Below, one piece after another: positions 45,139 through 54,681 of a stretch of 64,000 bases of DNA (positions within the stretch are counted from its first letter, which is position 1; every line of letters begins with the position of its first letter). The notes beneath the pieces were generated by a model. It was not told the DNA's origin and did no database searches. It worked only from the letters and a program-made list of their open reading frames with translations. Position numbers and translations under genes: made by a program. This stretch comes from Candidatus Methanomethylicia archaeon (lineage in GTDB: Archaea > Thermoproteota > Methanomethylicia > Culexarchaeales > Culexarchaeaceae), in NCBI GenBank assembly GCA_025058215.1, contig JANXEO010000001.1:124001-188000 (forward strand), read 5' to 3'.

Positions 45139-45876
45139 ATGAGGTAAGAAACTCGGGCTAAACTGAAGGAGGTTCTTCTGTTCTTTGTACAAAGCATAAT
45201 AGAGGTACCCTATAGCATTGAGGAGCTCAAGAGAGCTTATCCATTTCATGCATTATTATTTCCCGGAGAAGCCATAAAGGCGTTCAAAAAGCAACGAAAT
45301 ATAGTCACTAAAATGGTGCAGCAGCTTATACCCCAACTAGCTGAGATAATAGCTAAAGATCTTTACATAGAGGTATATCGTGATTACGAAATTGTAGGGC
45401 AGTTAGATGTAATGAAAATTGATATTATTGATAACATTATCAATGGATTAAGAATGGGAAGAAGAAAACCTGATCATCAAAAAGAAATTCAAGAAATCCT
45501 TGCTGCAAGAAGCGGTGAAACTAGAGAAGTTCGCGTAATAGCCGACTTGTTTGTTGGTGATTTCAAACCAGGTCCGCTCTTTTTCGAGATCAAAAGTCCA
45601 CTTCCTAATTTAGATGTTTGTGCAGAATCTAAAAAGAAGATGTTACTATTTCAAGCACTTTTCGAAAATAAGAACCCACAGGCATTCTTTGCTTTGTACT
45701 ATAATCCTCACTTTCCAGAAAAATACAAACATCCTTTTACAAGATGGATTATGGATTTGGATAGCGAAGTTTTGATTGGAGAAGAAATGTGGGATAAACT
45801 TGGTGGTAGAGGTACGTATGATGAATTGTTAAGTATAATAGAAGAAGTGGAAAAGTCTATATCAAAGACGAGTTAG
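45139..45876 (+). pseudogene. TdeIII-like type II restriction endonuclease, stop at codon 3
   Basis: A PD-(D/E)xK nuclease of the TdeIII type: ADLFVGDFKPGPLFFEIKSP provides Asp and the E-x-K pair, followed by LDVCAESKKKML. Family-like sequence (VPYSIEELKRAYPFHALLFP, IKAFKKQRNIVTKM) reads in frame upstream of the first intact ATG (45313) back to 45148. The only start for it is ATG 45139, which is followed by AGG and then TAA at 45145-45147. This looks like a nonsense mutation at codon 3. A truncated product could still start at 45313 (187 aa), but would lack about 55 residues. Confidence 0.68.
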
Positions 45877-46872
45877 ACAAAACTTGGATTATAGGGAAAT
45901 ATGTGGTAAAAGTGATTTGGGATAAAGGAATTCTTAAAAAGATTCAGCACTTCAATTCCGCATTTTAAAATTATTCATGAATTTTTCCTCTCCCATGATC
46001 CCGAATACACATTAATCGAGAAGAAGATTAGCTCAATATTGAACATTGATAAGTCATATTATACCGTATATTATGGTCAATATGGTGGGCAGATGATTCT
46101 TTCAGATATTTTTTTAACATGCTTTGGTGATTAAAGGTTATTTCCCCCAATGAGGGGACTGCATACATAAAGATTTATTTTATGTTGCGAATCAATCAAT
46201 GCTTCAAAGAACACAATTCGTAGTCAACAAGACAGAAAAAGTTATTTGATCATCTTGAAAGTTTCAGTAATCAACTTCCAGGCTTCTTTGAGGAGAAGGA
46301 CGTTGACCAACATGATAAATATGAGCGATGTAAAACTGCTCTAAAAAAGATGTTGTAGAAGCTAGGAAAAGGATGTACCGAGTAATGGACTCAGCACTGC
46401 CTAAATCTATGGGAAATACTACAGAACTTTTGACATTTGCTTACTTAGTGTTAAATTTGGATACGTTATTCCATTACTAAAAGTACAACAAGATCAAACC
46501 TAGACGATAAAATCAGAGTTGCGCTGCCAAGTTTTCTCGTGATCAAAGACCATAAAGTGTTTGAGTGTAACGTAGGTAAAATAAATCAATGTAATATTTT
46601 CATGGAAAAACAGGAATTCCAGTTATCACTGTGAACGTTAAATCCAACTGGTTAATGATGCATAATTGTACCGAATGTGACAAAATAATGTATTATGGTT
46701 CAATAAAGAAAGGGGAGGAGTACTACATTATCATTACAACTTTGTTCGTAATGAGGATTACGTTAAAGAAGTCGCTATGCAGAATTATAAGAAAATTTCA
46801 CCAGTTTATCTTGTAATAGAGGAATTAGAAAATAATCAGGGACTGCACTTTTTCAAAAAGATCAATTTATTC
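45877..46872 (+). pseudogene. Unknown decayed gene(s) in the island
   Basis: No intact gene. Protein-like segments appear on the plus strand in shifting frames, for example EFFLSHDPEYTLIEKKISSI (near 45990-46050), GIPVITVNVKSNWLMMHNCT (near 46610-46670) and MQNYKKISPVYLVIEELENN (near 46775-46835). Each is broken by stops or frameshifts. Together they suggest one or two former genes of several hundred codons, of unknown family, possibly part of the adjacent restriction-modification locus. Confidence 0.4.
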
Positions 46873-48937
46873 TTAACATTTTGACAAAGCGTAAGTTGCT
46901 GCCATAGTTAAAAGTTGTATTTCTTCTTCAGAGATAACTTCTCCCGGATAAAGTTTTGACTCAAGAATATAATTTTTAAATCTATTAAGAATTTCTGCTT
47001 GATCACGTTCTTTAACAGTTTCCTTCTTCCTTGCGACTAATATTAGGACGCGATTTATCCCTGTCTGCCCTCCCCTTGTTATACTTCTAGTAGGATGTTC
47101 TGAGGGAAGGGGTATTATAGCGGTTATAGAAAATCCAGCTTTTGCTAATGCTTCAACGGCAGCTTTCCAAGCATCCATACTCCTATGACTAAACCAGAAT
47201 ACTAAAAGTCCATAGTCTTTTAATGTTGCTCTCATTTCTTTCAACGCAGCCTCCAACTTTATTTCAAATGCTCTTTTATCCGATTTCCTTGATATTATTT
47301 CATTAGATTTTGGAACAGTCCAGCTGGTTGGACTCCAATCAATTAATATTCTTTTATAGAATAATAGAGATATAGCTGGTTCTAACATTGTTTTCAAAAG
47401 CGGCCAAAAGAATTCAGAAAAGTCACTATATACATGCTGATCATAATACGGAGGATCAACATTAATTACATCAGCTATGCTTTTAAAATTTCGTGATAAC
47501 TTCATTACGTCACACATATAGGTGTAAATCTGACAGTTTTTACCTTCCAGCTTCTCTGCTAACTCTTTTACTACTGGACATATTCCCCCAGCAGTTTTTT
47601 TATTGATCTCTGGCTCATATACCCAATTTAGAGTACGATATGGCACTATTGCTTCTGCATAAATCCCTTCAAGCCTAAATTTATAATAGGATCCAATACT
47701 ATCTCTTATTGTTAAAATATTATGATTCCATGTCGTAATTATTGAATTGAAATCTGCAACTCTATCAACTCCGAGAGCTAAGTATAATCCTAACGCTGCA
47801 CCGAATTCACCCTCTTTTTCTATAAGCTCCCTAATCTTACTTCTAGTATAAGAGATAAGAGTGTCTAATGCTAACGCTTGTCTTGGACTGAAGAGCATGT
47901 TATACTGTTCTATAGGGAATAAGTCTGAGAAAATTTCATCATCTTTCGGAATAGGTATGTTTGGAATAGAAATTAGGTTAGACTTAGAGATATAATCCAT
48001 GTATGCTTTTAATAAAAGTTCCTTATCTGAGTCGTCAACTAATCTGAAGCCTTTTTGTGTTTGAACTGCTATACATCTGTGAGTCAACTCATAAAGCTCT
48101 AAGTTTCCCCGCATTACGTCTATATGCTGTTTCATCCATATTTTGAGAAGTTCTCTTCTCGTAGTAAATTTCTTTTTACTCTTAGTTAAACTTAATGAAT
48201 CATCTCTCCTCACTTCAACACAGGTATCTTTAGAAAGAGGGTACTACTGATTGAATAGGTATGGGTTTACCATTTAGTTTCACTTGCCGGAGTATTATGT
48301 AACCTTCTATTTCAGCTTCATAATATGGTGAAAGCTCTCTTGATGCATAACTTAAAAGAGCTTTAACTTCATTTACTAAACGCTTAAAAAGTTCTAGACC
48401 ATATTTAGCCGGAAATTCTACGGTTGCTCGTAAGAGTAAATAAGAAAGTGGGTTATAGTCACAAGCAATAGTATTAATCCCCAATATCGCAGATTCTAAT
48501 GGTATTGAGTCTCCACCAGCCATTGGATCTAGGATTACGGCCTCCTTTGGAATAATAACTGAAGATAGGTTTGGTGAGAGATAGGATATAAGTGGCGGAT
48601 ATCCTTTAGAAGTTTCCTTAAGTAAATTTTGCCTACTGAAGCCTAAGTACATCATAAAATCATTAGTATTAGTATCATGAGGAAGTAGCGCGGCTAGGTT
48701 AAGAGCTCTTGACACGGATCTGGATCATCTAGCTAACCAGGGGTGAAGATTCTTTATCTTTGGATCATAGAAATCTCTTCCTTCACGTATTATCTTTAGC
48801 TCTTTACATCTTGCTATGTAATCCGGAGTAGGTTTAAAACTCATTTCTATGGCTGCATCTCGGCTTAGCTCTCGGATAGGAATCCATTCCTCTATTAATG
48901 ATTTTCTTGAAGAGAGATTCTTTGAAATATCAACCAT
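46873..48937 (-). pseudogene. DUF1156-type DNA methyltransferase, disrupted
   Basis: Three minus-strand segments together make one large methyltransferase. Segment 1 (48937-48728): SLIEEWIPIRELSRDAAIE and LHPWLAR. Segment 2 (48724-48230): SAM motif ILDPMAGGDSIPLESAIL and TVEFPAKYG. Segment 3 (48213-46873): catalytic VDPPYYD. The break at 48725-48727 is one TGA in frame, exactly where the family has Arg after WLAR (CGA to TGA). The second break, near 48243, is a one-base shift: dropping one C restores ..VVPLSKDTCVEVRRD... DPPY indicates N6-adenine or N4-cytosine methylation. Confidence 0.78.
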
Positions 48938-48982
48938 ATCTACTTCACCGTCTTCTTTTCTCTCTCATTACAAATTAGATAT

Positions 48983-49099
48983 TCAATAAAGCCTGAAAGA
49001 GAATGTATACCAGATATTTTCCGTTTTTTTAATTATGTTCTCAGCCCATTCCGCTAGCTCCTTGAGTATAGTTATGGTCTTTTTAATTTGCTTCATCAT
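48983..49099 (-). CDS. Short ORF upstream of the methyltransferase
   Basis: A 38-codon frame starting MMKQIKKTITILKELAEWAE, with an ATG and a preceding GGCGGAAATG. A one-base shift in its poly-A tract would continue into GFIEYLICNEREKEDGEVD and then into the methyltransferase frame. It may be the relic of a small protein or of an N-terminal extension. No family is recognised. Confidence 0.3.
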   Translation of the reverse strand: MMKQIKKTITILKELAEWAENIIKKTENIWYTFSFRLY

Positions 49100-50030
49100 T
49101 TCCGCCTTTTCATAATTTATACGACCTTTGTACTATTTAAATATTTGTCGGTCAAGAGCAGGAAGAGATATAAAAGAGTATTGCGAATAAAGCCAAGAAC
49201 GAAAAGAGCAACATATTTAAGTTTCCGCTCAGTTGTGAATGTAATATACGGTTGACCCAACTACCCAGTAAACGTTAAGATCCCGCAACTCTCTGTTCTA
49301 ATAGCTAGAGTTTTTTGGAAGGACTGTGTTTGTAGTAGGAGATGAATACCCTAATAGTATCGACTATCATGGTGAGCCTTACGTTATTATTTCTCCAGAG
49401 CTTCATTAAAAACTCTCGCAGTATGGTAAATTTACCTTATCCTTATATATTTGGATAATGGCAGTACGCTGAAGAGTTAATAAAAGAACATGAAGGTGCA
49501 AAATACCATTTAGATTTCATGATAAAGAGAGGAAACGGTAAATTAGAAAGCGTTAGATCACAATTAGAGAAAATCAAATGTTGGAAGCTAGAACTTAAAT
49601 AAAGAAAAGATCCTTTGTAAAAACTGGACGATTAAATTTAGTATATTTTTGGGCTTGAATTATGGAAGCACTAACTCATCTGTAATTTCCATTTTCTATT
49701 GCGCAAGTATACTTAACATAATCAATTTCAAGCGCAGTACCAACTTTATCTTTATTGCATTCAGTCCATTTTCCAAGGCTTGAAGCCAAAAAATAGTCAT
49801 TTGCTATCCTTAACAATAGAACGTGGAATACAACCATATGAAGACCTAATCCCCTTATTGATTTGAAATAAGATATGTGAACTCAAATGAGTTTACAACC
49901 CAGATGTCATACTATTATTTAATTATCATATCGTTGAGGTTCACTATATTAATCAAACAATTATAACAATAGTACTTTAATTAAGATATTAACATTTTCA
50001 GATAACATTACAATGTAATGCAAAAATATT
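49100..50030. other. Right part of the island: broken ORF fragments
   Basis: No intact plus-strand gene. Protein-like pieces are GRTVFVVGDEYPNSIDYHGE (near 49315-49375) and EELIKEHEGAKYHLDFMIKR (near 49470-49530), the latter ending in TAA near 49602. They are in different frames and families are not recognised. The last 150 bp before the queT promoter are plain AT-rich DNA. No copy of the tRNA-Pro 3' end that could be the distal attachment site was found. Confidence 0.35.
49676..49837 (-). CDS. Hypothetical small protein
   Basis: A 53-codon frame starting at ATG 49837, with a hydrophobic N-terminus (MVVFHVLLLRI) and a polar C-terminal part (LGKWTECNKDKVGTALEIDY). No motif or clear ribosome-binding site. 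It may be the remnant of a larger gene in the decayed island. Reported with low confidence because no other annotation covers this stretch. Confidence 0.25.
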   Translation of the reverse strand: MVVFHVLLLRIANDYFLASSLGKWTECNKDKVGTALEIDYVKYTCAIENGNYR

Positions 50031-50040
50031 AAAGAAAAAC

Positions 50041-50048
50041 TTTATATG
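50041..50048 (+). promoter_or_regulatory. TATA box for the queT-like gene
   Basis: TTTATATG about 26 bp upstream of position 50067, where the GC-rich leader begins. Gives an expected transcript start of about 50065-50070 and a leader of about 80 nt. Confidence 0.55.
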
Positions 50049-50066
50049 CTAGAAGACTGCTAATAC

Positions 50067-50145
50067 TGGAGTAAGAGGGCGGGTGAGTGGGACCTCCCAC
50101 CCGTTCCGCCGATGAATATAAACCCCGGTGTTGGGAGGTAGAAAA
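50067..50145 (+). promoter_or_regulatory. Structured 5' leader, riboswitch candidate
   Basis: A GC-rich leader in AT-rich DNA. CGGGTG (50080-50085) pairs with CACCCG (50098-50103), leaving a loop with ACCTCC. ACCTCCCA (50092-50099) is fully complementary to TGGGAGGT (50132-50139), which contains the Shine-Dalgarno sequence of the next gene. Alternatives are a GTGGG/CCCAC hairpin (50087-50091/50096-50100) and an outer GGCGG/CCGCC stem (50078-50082/50106-50110). Loop-to-SD pairing makes an H-type pseudoknot, the layout of known preQ1 riboswitches, which often precede queT genes in bacteria. Ligand binding is inference. Confidence 0.6.
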
Positions 50146-50646
50146 TTGAAAAAGAGTTTAGCTATTTCAATCACTTCATTTTTCGCAACTTTATATGCTG
50201 TTATAACAATTGTTGAGACTATTTTAGGGGGACCTTTAAGTTATGGTGTTATTCAAGTGAGAATTTCTGATGCTCTATTACCTCTGCCTATGGTTTTTGG
50301 ATTACCAGCAGCTTTTGGTTTATTCATTGGTTGTATAATAGCAAATGCATATTACATGCTCAGTCCATTGGATATAATGTTCGGTTCATTTGCTAATTTG
50401 ATTTCTGGTATACTTTCAGCAAAATTTAATGGAGGAAGTGCATTATTAGCAGCAGTATATCCAGTAATAGTGGTTACTTTAATTGTTGGATCATATTTAA
50501 CAATACTATTTCCAGAAGTACCTTTATGGCTTATTTACATCGGTGTTGGCACAGGTGAAATAATAGCATGCTTCATAATAGGCATTCCATTACTTAAAAC
50601 AGTTCAGAGATTATTTAAAGGAAGATATTTATTCAATATAATGTAA
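50146..50646 (+). CDS. QueT-type membrane transporter (ECF S-component-like)
   Basis: A 166-aa protein with five or six hydrophobic segments. VIQVRISDALLPLPMVFGLP and the following GLFIGCIIAN...DIMFGSFANL are the QueT/COG4708 signature. In bacteria QueT proteins import queuine precursors; archaea need preQ0 for archaeosine, so uptake of a 7-deazaguanine is a reasonable inference. TTG 50146 lies 7 bp after GGGAGG; GTG 50128 would put the SD inside the gene. It is the first intact core gene after the island. Confidence 0.82.
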   Translation: MKKSLAISITSFFATLYAVITIVETILGGPLSYGVIQVRISDALLPLPMVFGLPAAFGLFIGCIIANAYYMLSPLDIMFGSFANLISGILSAKFNGGSALLAAVYPVIVVTLIVGSYLTILFPEVPLWLIYIGVGTGEIIACFIIGIPLLKTVQRLFKGRYLFNIM

Positions 50647-50728
50647 CTTTAAAATCAATCATTTTATAACAACAATTTTCATAAGAAAATATTGTTTATG
50701 TTTTGACTTTAAATAAAATTTCCATTGA

Positions 50729-52141
50729 TTACATATCAATTTTAATTAACCAAGGGTAAAATGTCTTAAGGAAGTTTGTTAAGAAAATTGAGAAATCAAG
50801 ATTACTAGAGTATAAATCAATTATTTCTTCATTTTGTAGGATAATACATTTATTCTTTAAGGAGGATCTTATTAAGCTACCCAATTTAGCGCTAAAAATT
50901 TGCTCTAATAGTAACTGCTTAACATCAGTATATTTACGTTTAACATATACAACACAATTAGACCCCTCAATCTTTGGACCAGAGAAAATAGTTGGAGAAT
51001 GAACATATTTATTTAGAAACTTCTTAACTTCACTTTTGATGAAGATTGGAGGTCCTACATGTCTCTTTATTTTAGGAAGTTTAGCTGATTCAAGTTCAAA
51101 TATAAATATTGCTAGGTTCTCCTCATTAGACCAGACATCATAATTAATTACCTTGAAACCTGAATTAGATATTAAATTTTTTAAACCATCAACAGACTTG
51201 TGCAATTGCCCCCATAATATTTCACTATGAACTTTTGGACATTCTGTTATTATGAAAATCAAATCACTTCCTCTAGTTTTAATTTCTTCTGTAAGTTTAT
51301 CTTTAGATAAAGGTTCTACGGGTTTGGGGAAGAAAAATTCTAAATTTGGTGATTCCATAAATATCCTTGATGCTAATATGAATTTAGACATGGACTCAAT
51401 TGATAATGCTGCTGCAACATTTCTATTCTTATCAACTGGATCTATAACTATCAGTGGAGCATTAAATAACTTAATAGCTTCTCCAATATCATTATAATAA
51501 CCCTCAATATCAATGAAGGTATTGTATGGTTTCCATTCAATAGCATTCCGTACAACATTTATGAATGAACCATAATGCAATACGAGTAATTCACATAAAT
51601 AACCGGAAAAACCTCTAACTTTAATTTCAGCACCATAACAACCGATCCCTTTCATAAATCCTTTAAGTAACCTAATTTCATCTTTTAGATTATCAGTTAA
51701 GTTAGACTTAATGTACATAGTATGAAAAGGTGTTCTATCAACAGAACTTTTAGCTTCATTAACTGAAGATAATTTAAAACAAGGAACTAAATCTATTTTT
51801 AATCCATTATAATATAGTTCAACATATGGGTGTTCAGCATAAGCTTCAACAAAGTTATCTCCAACTACACATTTAGTTAAACTTAATATTATATTTTTAA
51901 AATCATCTTTATTAAATCGCTTAGGAAACAATACAAATACATCAATATCCTGTTCTTTAGAAAGCCATGTATCTTTAGCTATAGAACCCTCAATTTCAAC
52001 ATCTAAATTTAAATTCAAATTTTTTATGCAATTTCTCAATTTCTCTAAAAACTCATTCAATGAACTTTCAATTCGAACTCTTTCATCTAGGCTTGGTTTT
52101 AATAATTCTAATGCTTTAGGTAAAATTTCGATTACAGCCAT
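50729..52141 (-). CDS. cca: CCA-adding tRNA nucleotidyltransferase, archaeal class I
   Basis: A 470-aa enzyme that adds or repairs the 3' CCA of tRNA. The nucleotidyltransferase signature EGSIAKDTWLSKEQDIDVFV (GS and DxD) lies near residues 46-65. The VRGFSGYLCELLVLHYG segment is typical of archaeal CCA enzymes. This fits the window: tRNA-Phe and both tRNA-Gly genes lack an encoded CCA. It is two bases downstream of thpR, in one operon. Confidence 0.93.
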   Translation of the reverse strand: MAVIEILPKALELLKPSLDERVRIESSLNEFLEKLRNCIKNLNLNLDVEIEGSIAKDTWLSKEQDIDVFVLFPKRFNKDDFKNIILSLTKCVVGDNFVEAYAEHPYVELYYNGLKIDLVPCFKLSSVNEAKSSVDRTPFHTMYIKSNLTDNLKDEIRLLKGFMKGIGCYGAEIKVRGFSGYLCELLVLHYGSFINVVRNAIEWKPYNTFIDIEGYYNDIGEAIKLFNAPLIVIDPVDKNRNVAAALSIESMSKFILASRIFMESPNLEFFFPKPVEPLSKDKLTEEIKTRGSDLIFIITECPKVHSEILWGQLHKSVDGLKNLISNSGFKVINYDVWSNEENLAIFIFELESAKLPKIKRHVGPPIFIKSEVKKFLNKYVHSPTIFSGPKIEGSNCVVYVKRKYTDVKQLLLEQIFSAKLGSLIRSSLKNKCIILQNEEIIDLYSSNLDFSIFLTNFLKTFYPWLIKIDM

Positions 52142-52143
52142 AC

Positions 52144-52704
52144 TTACATCAACTCCATTTTGAATAAATCTGAATAAATTGGACCTCTAGGAGTTAATAC
52201 ACTCTTCTTTAAACACACAAAACCTACAGCAAATTTTCCAAAGGAGATATTTCTATAATCTTGTATAAAATTTGCAAGAAGATGAACATTTCTTCCGCTC
52301 TTAAATCTACCAAGAGTTATATGGGGAGTAAACTCTCCAACTTCAGATTTAAAATTCAATTTTTTAAGATTTGAATCTAAAAAATGGAATATTTCCACAA
52401 TATTTTGATAGCCTTCACTAACACCAGCCCATATAACTCTAGGTTTACTAATAAATGGGAAAACACCTAATCCTTTAACTTCTAAATAAAATTTAGGGAA
52501 ATACATATTCTTCATAACATTACATACTCTATTGATTTTCTCTTGAGGAATTTCTCCAAGGAATTTTAAGGTTAAATGAATATTTTCCCTCTCTACAAAT
52601 TTTATATCAAGATCTAACAATTTTAAACTCTCTTGAACTTTAATAAGTTCATATATAATCTCCTCGCTAACATCAATCGCTATAAAAGCTCTAATAAGAC
52701 TCAA
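52144..52704 (-). CDS. thpR: RNA 2',3'-cyclic phosphodiesterase ThpR (LigT-like)
   Basis: A 186-aa 2H phosphoesterase. The two H-x-T/S-x motifs are HLTLKF near residue 43 and HITLGRF near residue 128. The N-terminal RAFIAIDVSEE is typical. TTG 52704 follows AAGGTG. It is paired with cca, suggesting RNA-end repair, as in many archaea. The opposite-strand kinase gene starts 68 bp away. Confidence 0.9.
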   Translation of the reverse strand: MSLIRAFIAIDVSEEIIYELIKVQESLKLLDLDIKFVERENIHLTLKFLGEIPQEKINRVCNVMKNMYFPKFYLEVKGLGVFPFISKPRVIWAGVSEGYQNIVEIFHFLDSNLKKLNFKSEVGEFTPHITLGRFKSGRNVHLLANFIQDYRNISFGKFAVGFVCLKKSVLTPRGPIYSDLFKMELM

Positions 52705-52771
52705 TCACAACACCTTAATAAAGTAGTATTTAACATAAAATAAATAAACTTTAATTAGGAGAAGTGAGTCA

Positions 52772-53338
52772 ATGGGTAAAAACACTAAAACCATAATATG
52801 TATAACTGGAATGCCTGGAGCAGGTAAAACAACAGTAAATGAAATTATAAAGAAGAAGTTTAATTTACCAATCATAGTAATGGGTGATGTAATTAGAGAA
52901 GAAGCTAAAATAAGAGGTATACCTCAAACATCTGAAAATCTTAGTTTATTAATGCTAAAAATGAGGAAGGAAATGGGTGCAAATATTGTGGCACTAAAAT
53001 GTATAGAGACAATGAAAAATATAGAATCAGACTTTATAGTAATTGAAGGTGTAAGAAACCTAGAAGAAGTAGAAGAATTTAAAAAACTTGGTAAGGTAAT
53101 AGTGATAGTAGTTCATTCATCTCCTAGAACCAGGTTTCAAAGATTAACAAGTAGAGGAAGAAGTGATGATCCCAAAACATGGGAAGAATTCTGTTTAAGA
53201 GATCTAAGAGAACTAGATATTGGAATAGGTAAAGTAATAGCATTAGCAGACGAGGTTATAGTAAATGAGGAAAATATAGAAAATTTAGAGAAAGAAGCAA
53301 TAAAAGTAATAAGTAAAGTGATGGGTTATGGTTGTTAA
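52772..53338 (+). CDS. UPF0200-type P-loop kinase
   Basis: A 188-aa predicted nucleotide kinase. Walker A GMPGAGKTT lies near residue 13, and VMGDVIREEAKIRGIPQTSE is characteristic of the archaeal UPF0200 family; IEGVRNLEEVEEF and the lid RLTSRGRSDDP follow. Its substrate is not known to me. It overlaps the UPF0201 gene by 11 bp; these two families are usually neighbours in Archaea. ATG 52772 follows GGAG. Confidence 0.88.
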   Translation: MGKNTKTIICITGMPGAGKTTVNEIIKKKFNLPIIVMGDVIREEAKIRGIPQTSENLSLLMLKMRKEMGANIVALKCIETMKNIESDFIVIEGVRNLEEVEEFKKLGKVIVIVVHSSPRTRFQRLTSRGRSDDPKTWEEFCLRDLRELDIGIGKVIALADEVIVNEENIENLEKEAIKVISKVMGYGC

Positions 53339-53738
53339 GGTAATAGTATCAGTAGAAGTAAAACCCACTGAAAATGAAGAAAAGGTGAAGAAGACGTTAT
53401 TAAACATATTGAATGTTAATGTTGAAAAAATAAAACTTAGGGAAGATGATAAAGTGACATTAATAGTTGAAGGAGGAGGTTTTGAATTACTATTAAAATT
53501 CCGAGAAGTAATTAGAAGAAGAAGGATATTAAGTGCTGCTAAAGCAATACTAAAACAGTCTATAATTGATGGAAATAAAATAATATTTTACTTAAATAAA
53601 CAAGCAGCATACATGGGTCAAGTATCCTTCTGTCAGAGGGATGGAGAATCTCCACTAGGACCGATAACAATAGAGGTAATATGTGAAAATGAAAAAGAAG
53701 TAAATGAATTTATAAATTGGCTTACATCACAAAGCTAA
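53328..53738 (+). CDS. UPF0201 family protein
   Basis: A 136-aa archaeal protein of unknown function. VSVEVKPTENEEKVKKTLLN opens it, and GQVSFCQRDGESPLGPITIE closes the conserved core of UPF0201, which has a ribosomal L5-like fold in known structures. It overlaps the P-loop kinase start-to-end by 11 bp, and its 3' end overlaps rnz by 4 bp tail to tail. Confidence 0.88.
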   Translation: MVVKVIVSVEVKPTENEEKVKKTLLNILNVNVEKIKLREDDKVTLIVEGGGFELLLKFREVIRRRRILSAAKAILKQSIIDGNKIIFYLNKQAAYMGQVSFCQRDGESPLGPITIEVICENEKEVNEFINWLTSQS

Positions 53739-54676
53739 ATTAAACGATGAAAATCAATTCCATGAGAAGAGAAAAATATTTCAATAAAATCTTCTGCAAG
53801 AATAACATTACTGAATTTTTCTTTAGCTTGTTTTATTAATATATCAGACATAGTTTCGTATCTTGCGCTAATATGTGTTAAAACTAAAAGTTTTACACAA
53901 GCTTTTAAAGCTACTTCAGCAGCTTCACCAGCAGTTGAGTGCATATCTGAAATAGCTCTATCAATAAGAGAATCATCAAATGTTGAATCATGTATTAGAA
54001 TATCGGCGTCTTTACCTATATTCACTATATTTTCACAAGGACGTGTATCACCAGAATAAACTATTTTTACACCAGATCTAGGAGGATCTAAAACTTGTTC
54101 CGGATATATACGTTCACCAAAAATGTTAATAACTGGAAAACCTTCTTGAAGTTTCTTCCATAGTGGACCTTTAGGAACTCCAAGAGCTAAAGCTTTATCT
54201 GGATGAAATTTGCCAGGTTTAGTTTTTTCCTCAAAAGAAAATGCATAACTAGGTGAAAAATGCATAGATTCAATAGCTCTAACTAAATAATTTTTTTCCT
54301 CAATTATAACTCCAGAATTGATTTCATTTATATGCAAATTATACGATAAATGGAATCTAAGATTCTCTCTAACACAATGAATAAAATCTATAATTCCCCG
54401 TGGACCGTAAACATGTACATCGAAAGATCTATTAACTAATGAGAGTGTTTGAAGTAAACCTGGAAGTCCTAGAACATGATCTCCATGCATATGCGTTATG
54501 AAAATTTTTAAATTTTTAGGAAAACCTACTCCAGCTATAACCATATTTCTTTGAGCACCTTCACCGCAATCAAATATCAATAAGTCTCCATGATACTTAA
54601 TTGCAATACAAGATAAACCACGTTTTATAGTGGGCATACCGGCACCAGTTCCAAGAAAAATCACTCTAATACTCAA
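53735..54676 (-). CDS. rnz: Ribonuclease Z
   Basis: A 313-aa metallo-beta-lactamase-fold endonuclease that trims tRNA 3' trailers. The zinc motif THMHGDHVLG is at residues 62-71, with later His and Asp ligands in YSGDTRP and VLTHISARY. LGTGAGMPT at the N-terminus is characteristic. It is needed here before CCA addition; cca is 1.6 kb away. The operon continues upstream with trmG10 and prs. Confidence 0.95.
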   Translation of the reverse strand: MSIRVIFLGTGAGMPTIKRGLSCIAIKYHGDLLIFDCGEGAQRNMVIAGVGFPKNLKIFITHMHGDHVLGLPGLLQTLSLVNRSFDVHVYGPRGIIDFIHCVRENLRFHLSYNLHINEINSGVIIEEKNYLVRAIESMHFSPSYAFSFEEKTKPGKFHPDKALALGVPKGPLWKKLQEGFPVINIFGERIYPEQVLDPPRSGVKIVYSGDTRPCENIVNIGKDADILIHDSTFDDSLIDRAISDMHSTAGEAAEVALKACVKLLVLTHISARYETMSDILIKQAKEKFSNVILAEDFIEIFFSSHGIDFHRLI

Positions 54677-54681
54677 TTAAA

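Noticed and set aside
46631-46816. A 61-codon plus-strand frame in the island
   Set aside because: It is only one fragment of a larger decayed gene that continues in other frames on both sides; not annotated as an intact gene.
43829-50040. Search for a duplicated tRNA-Pro 3' end as right attachment site
   Set aside because: No repeat of the T arm or acceptor 3' half was found by eye, so the island's right border is not defined.
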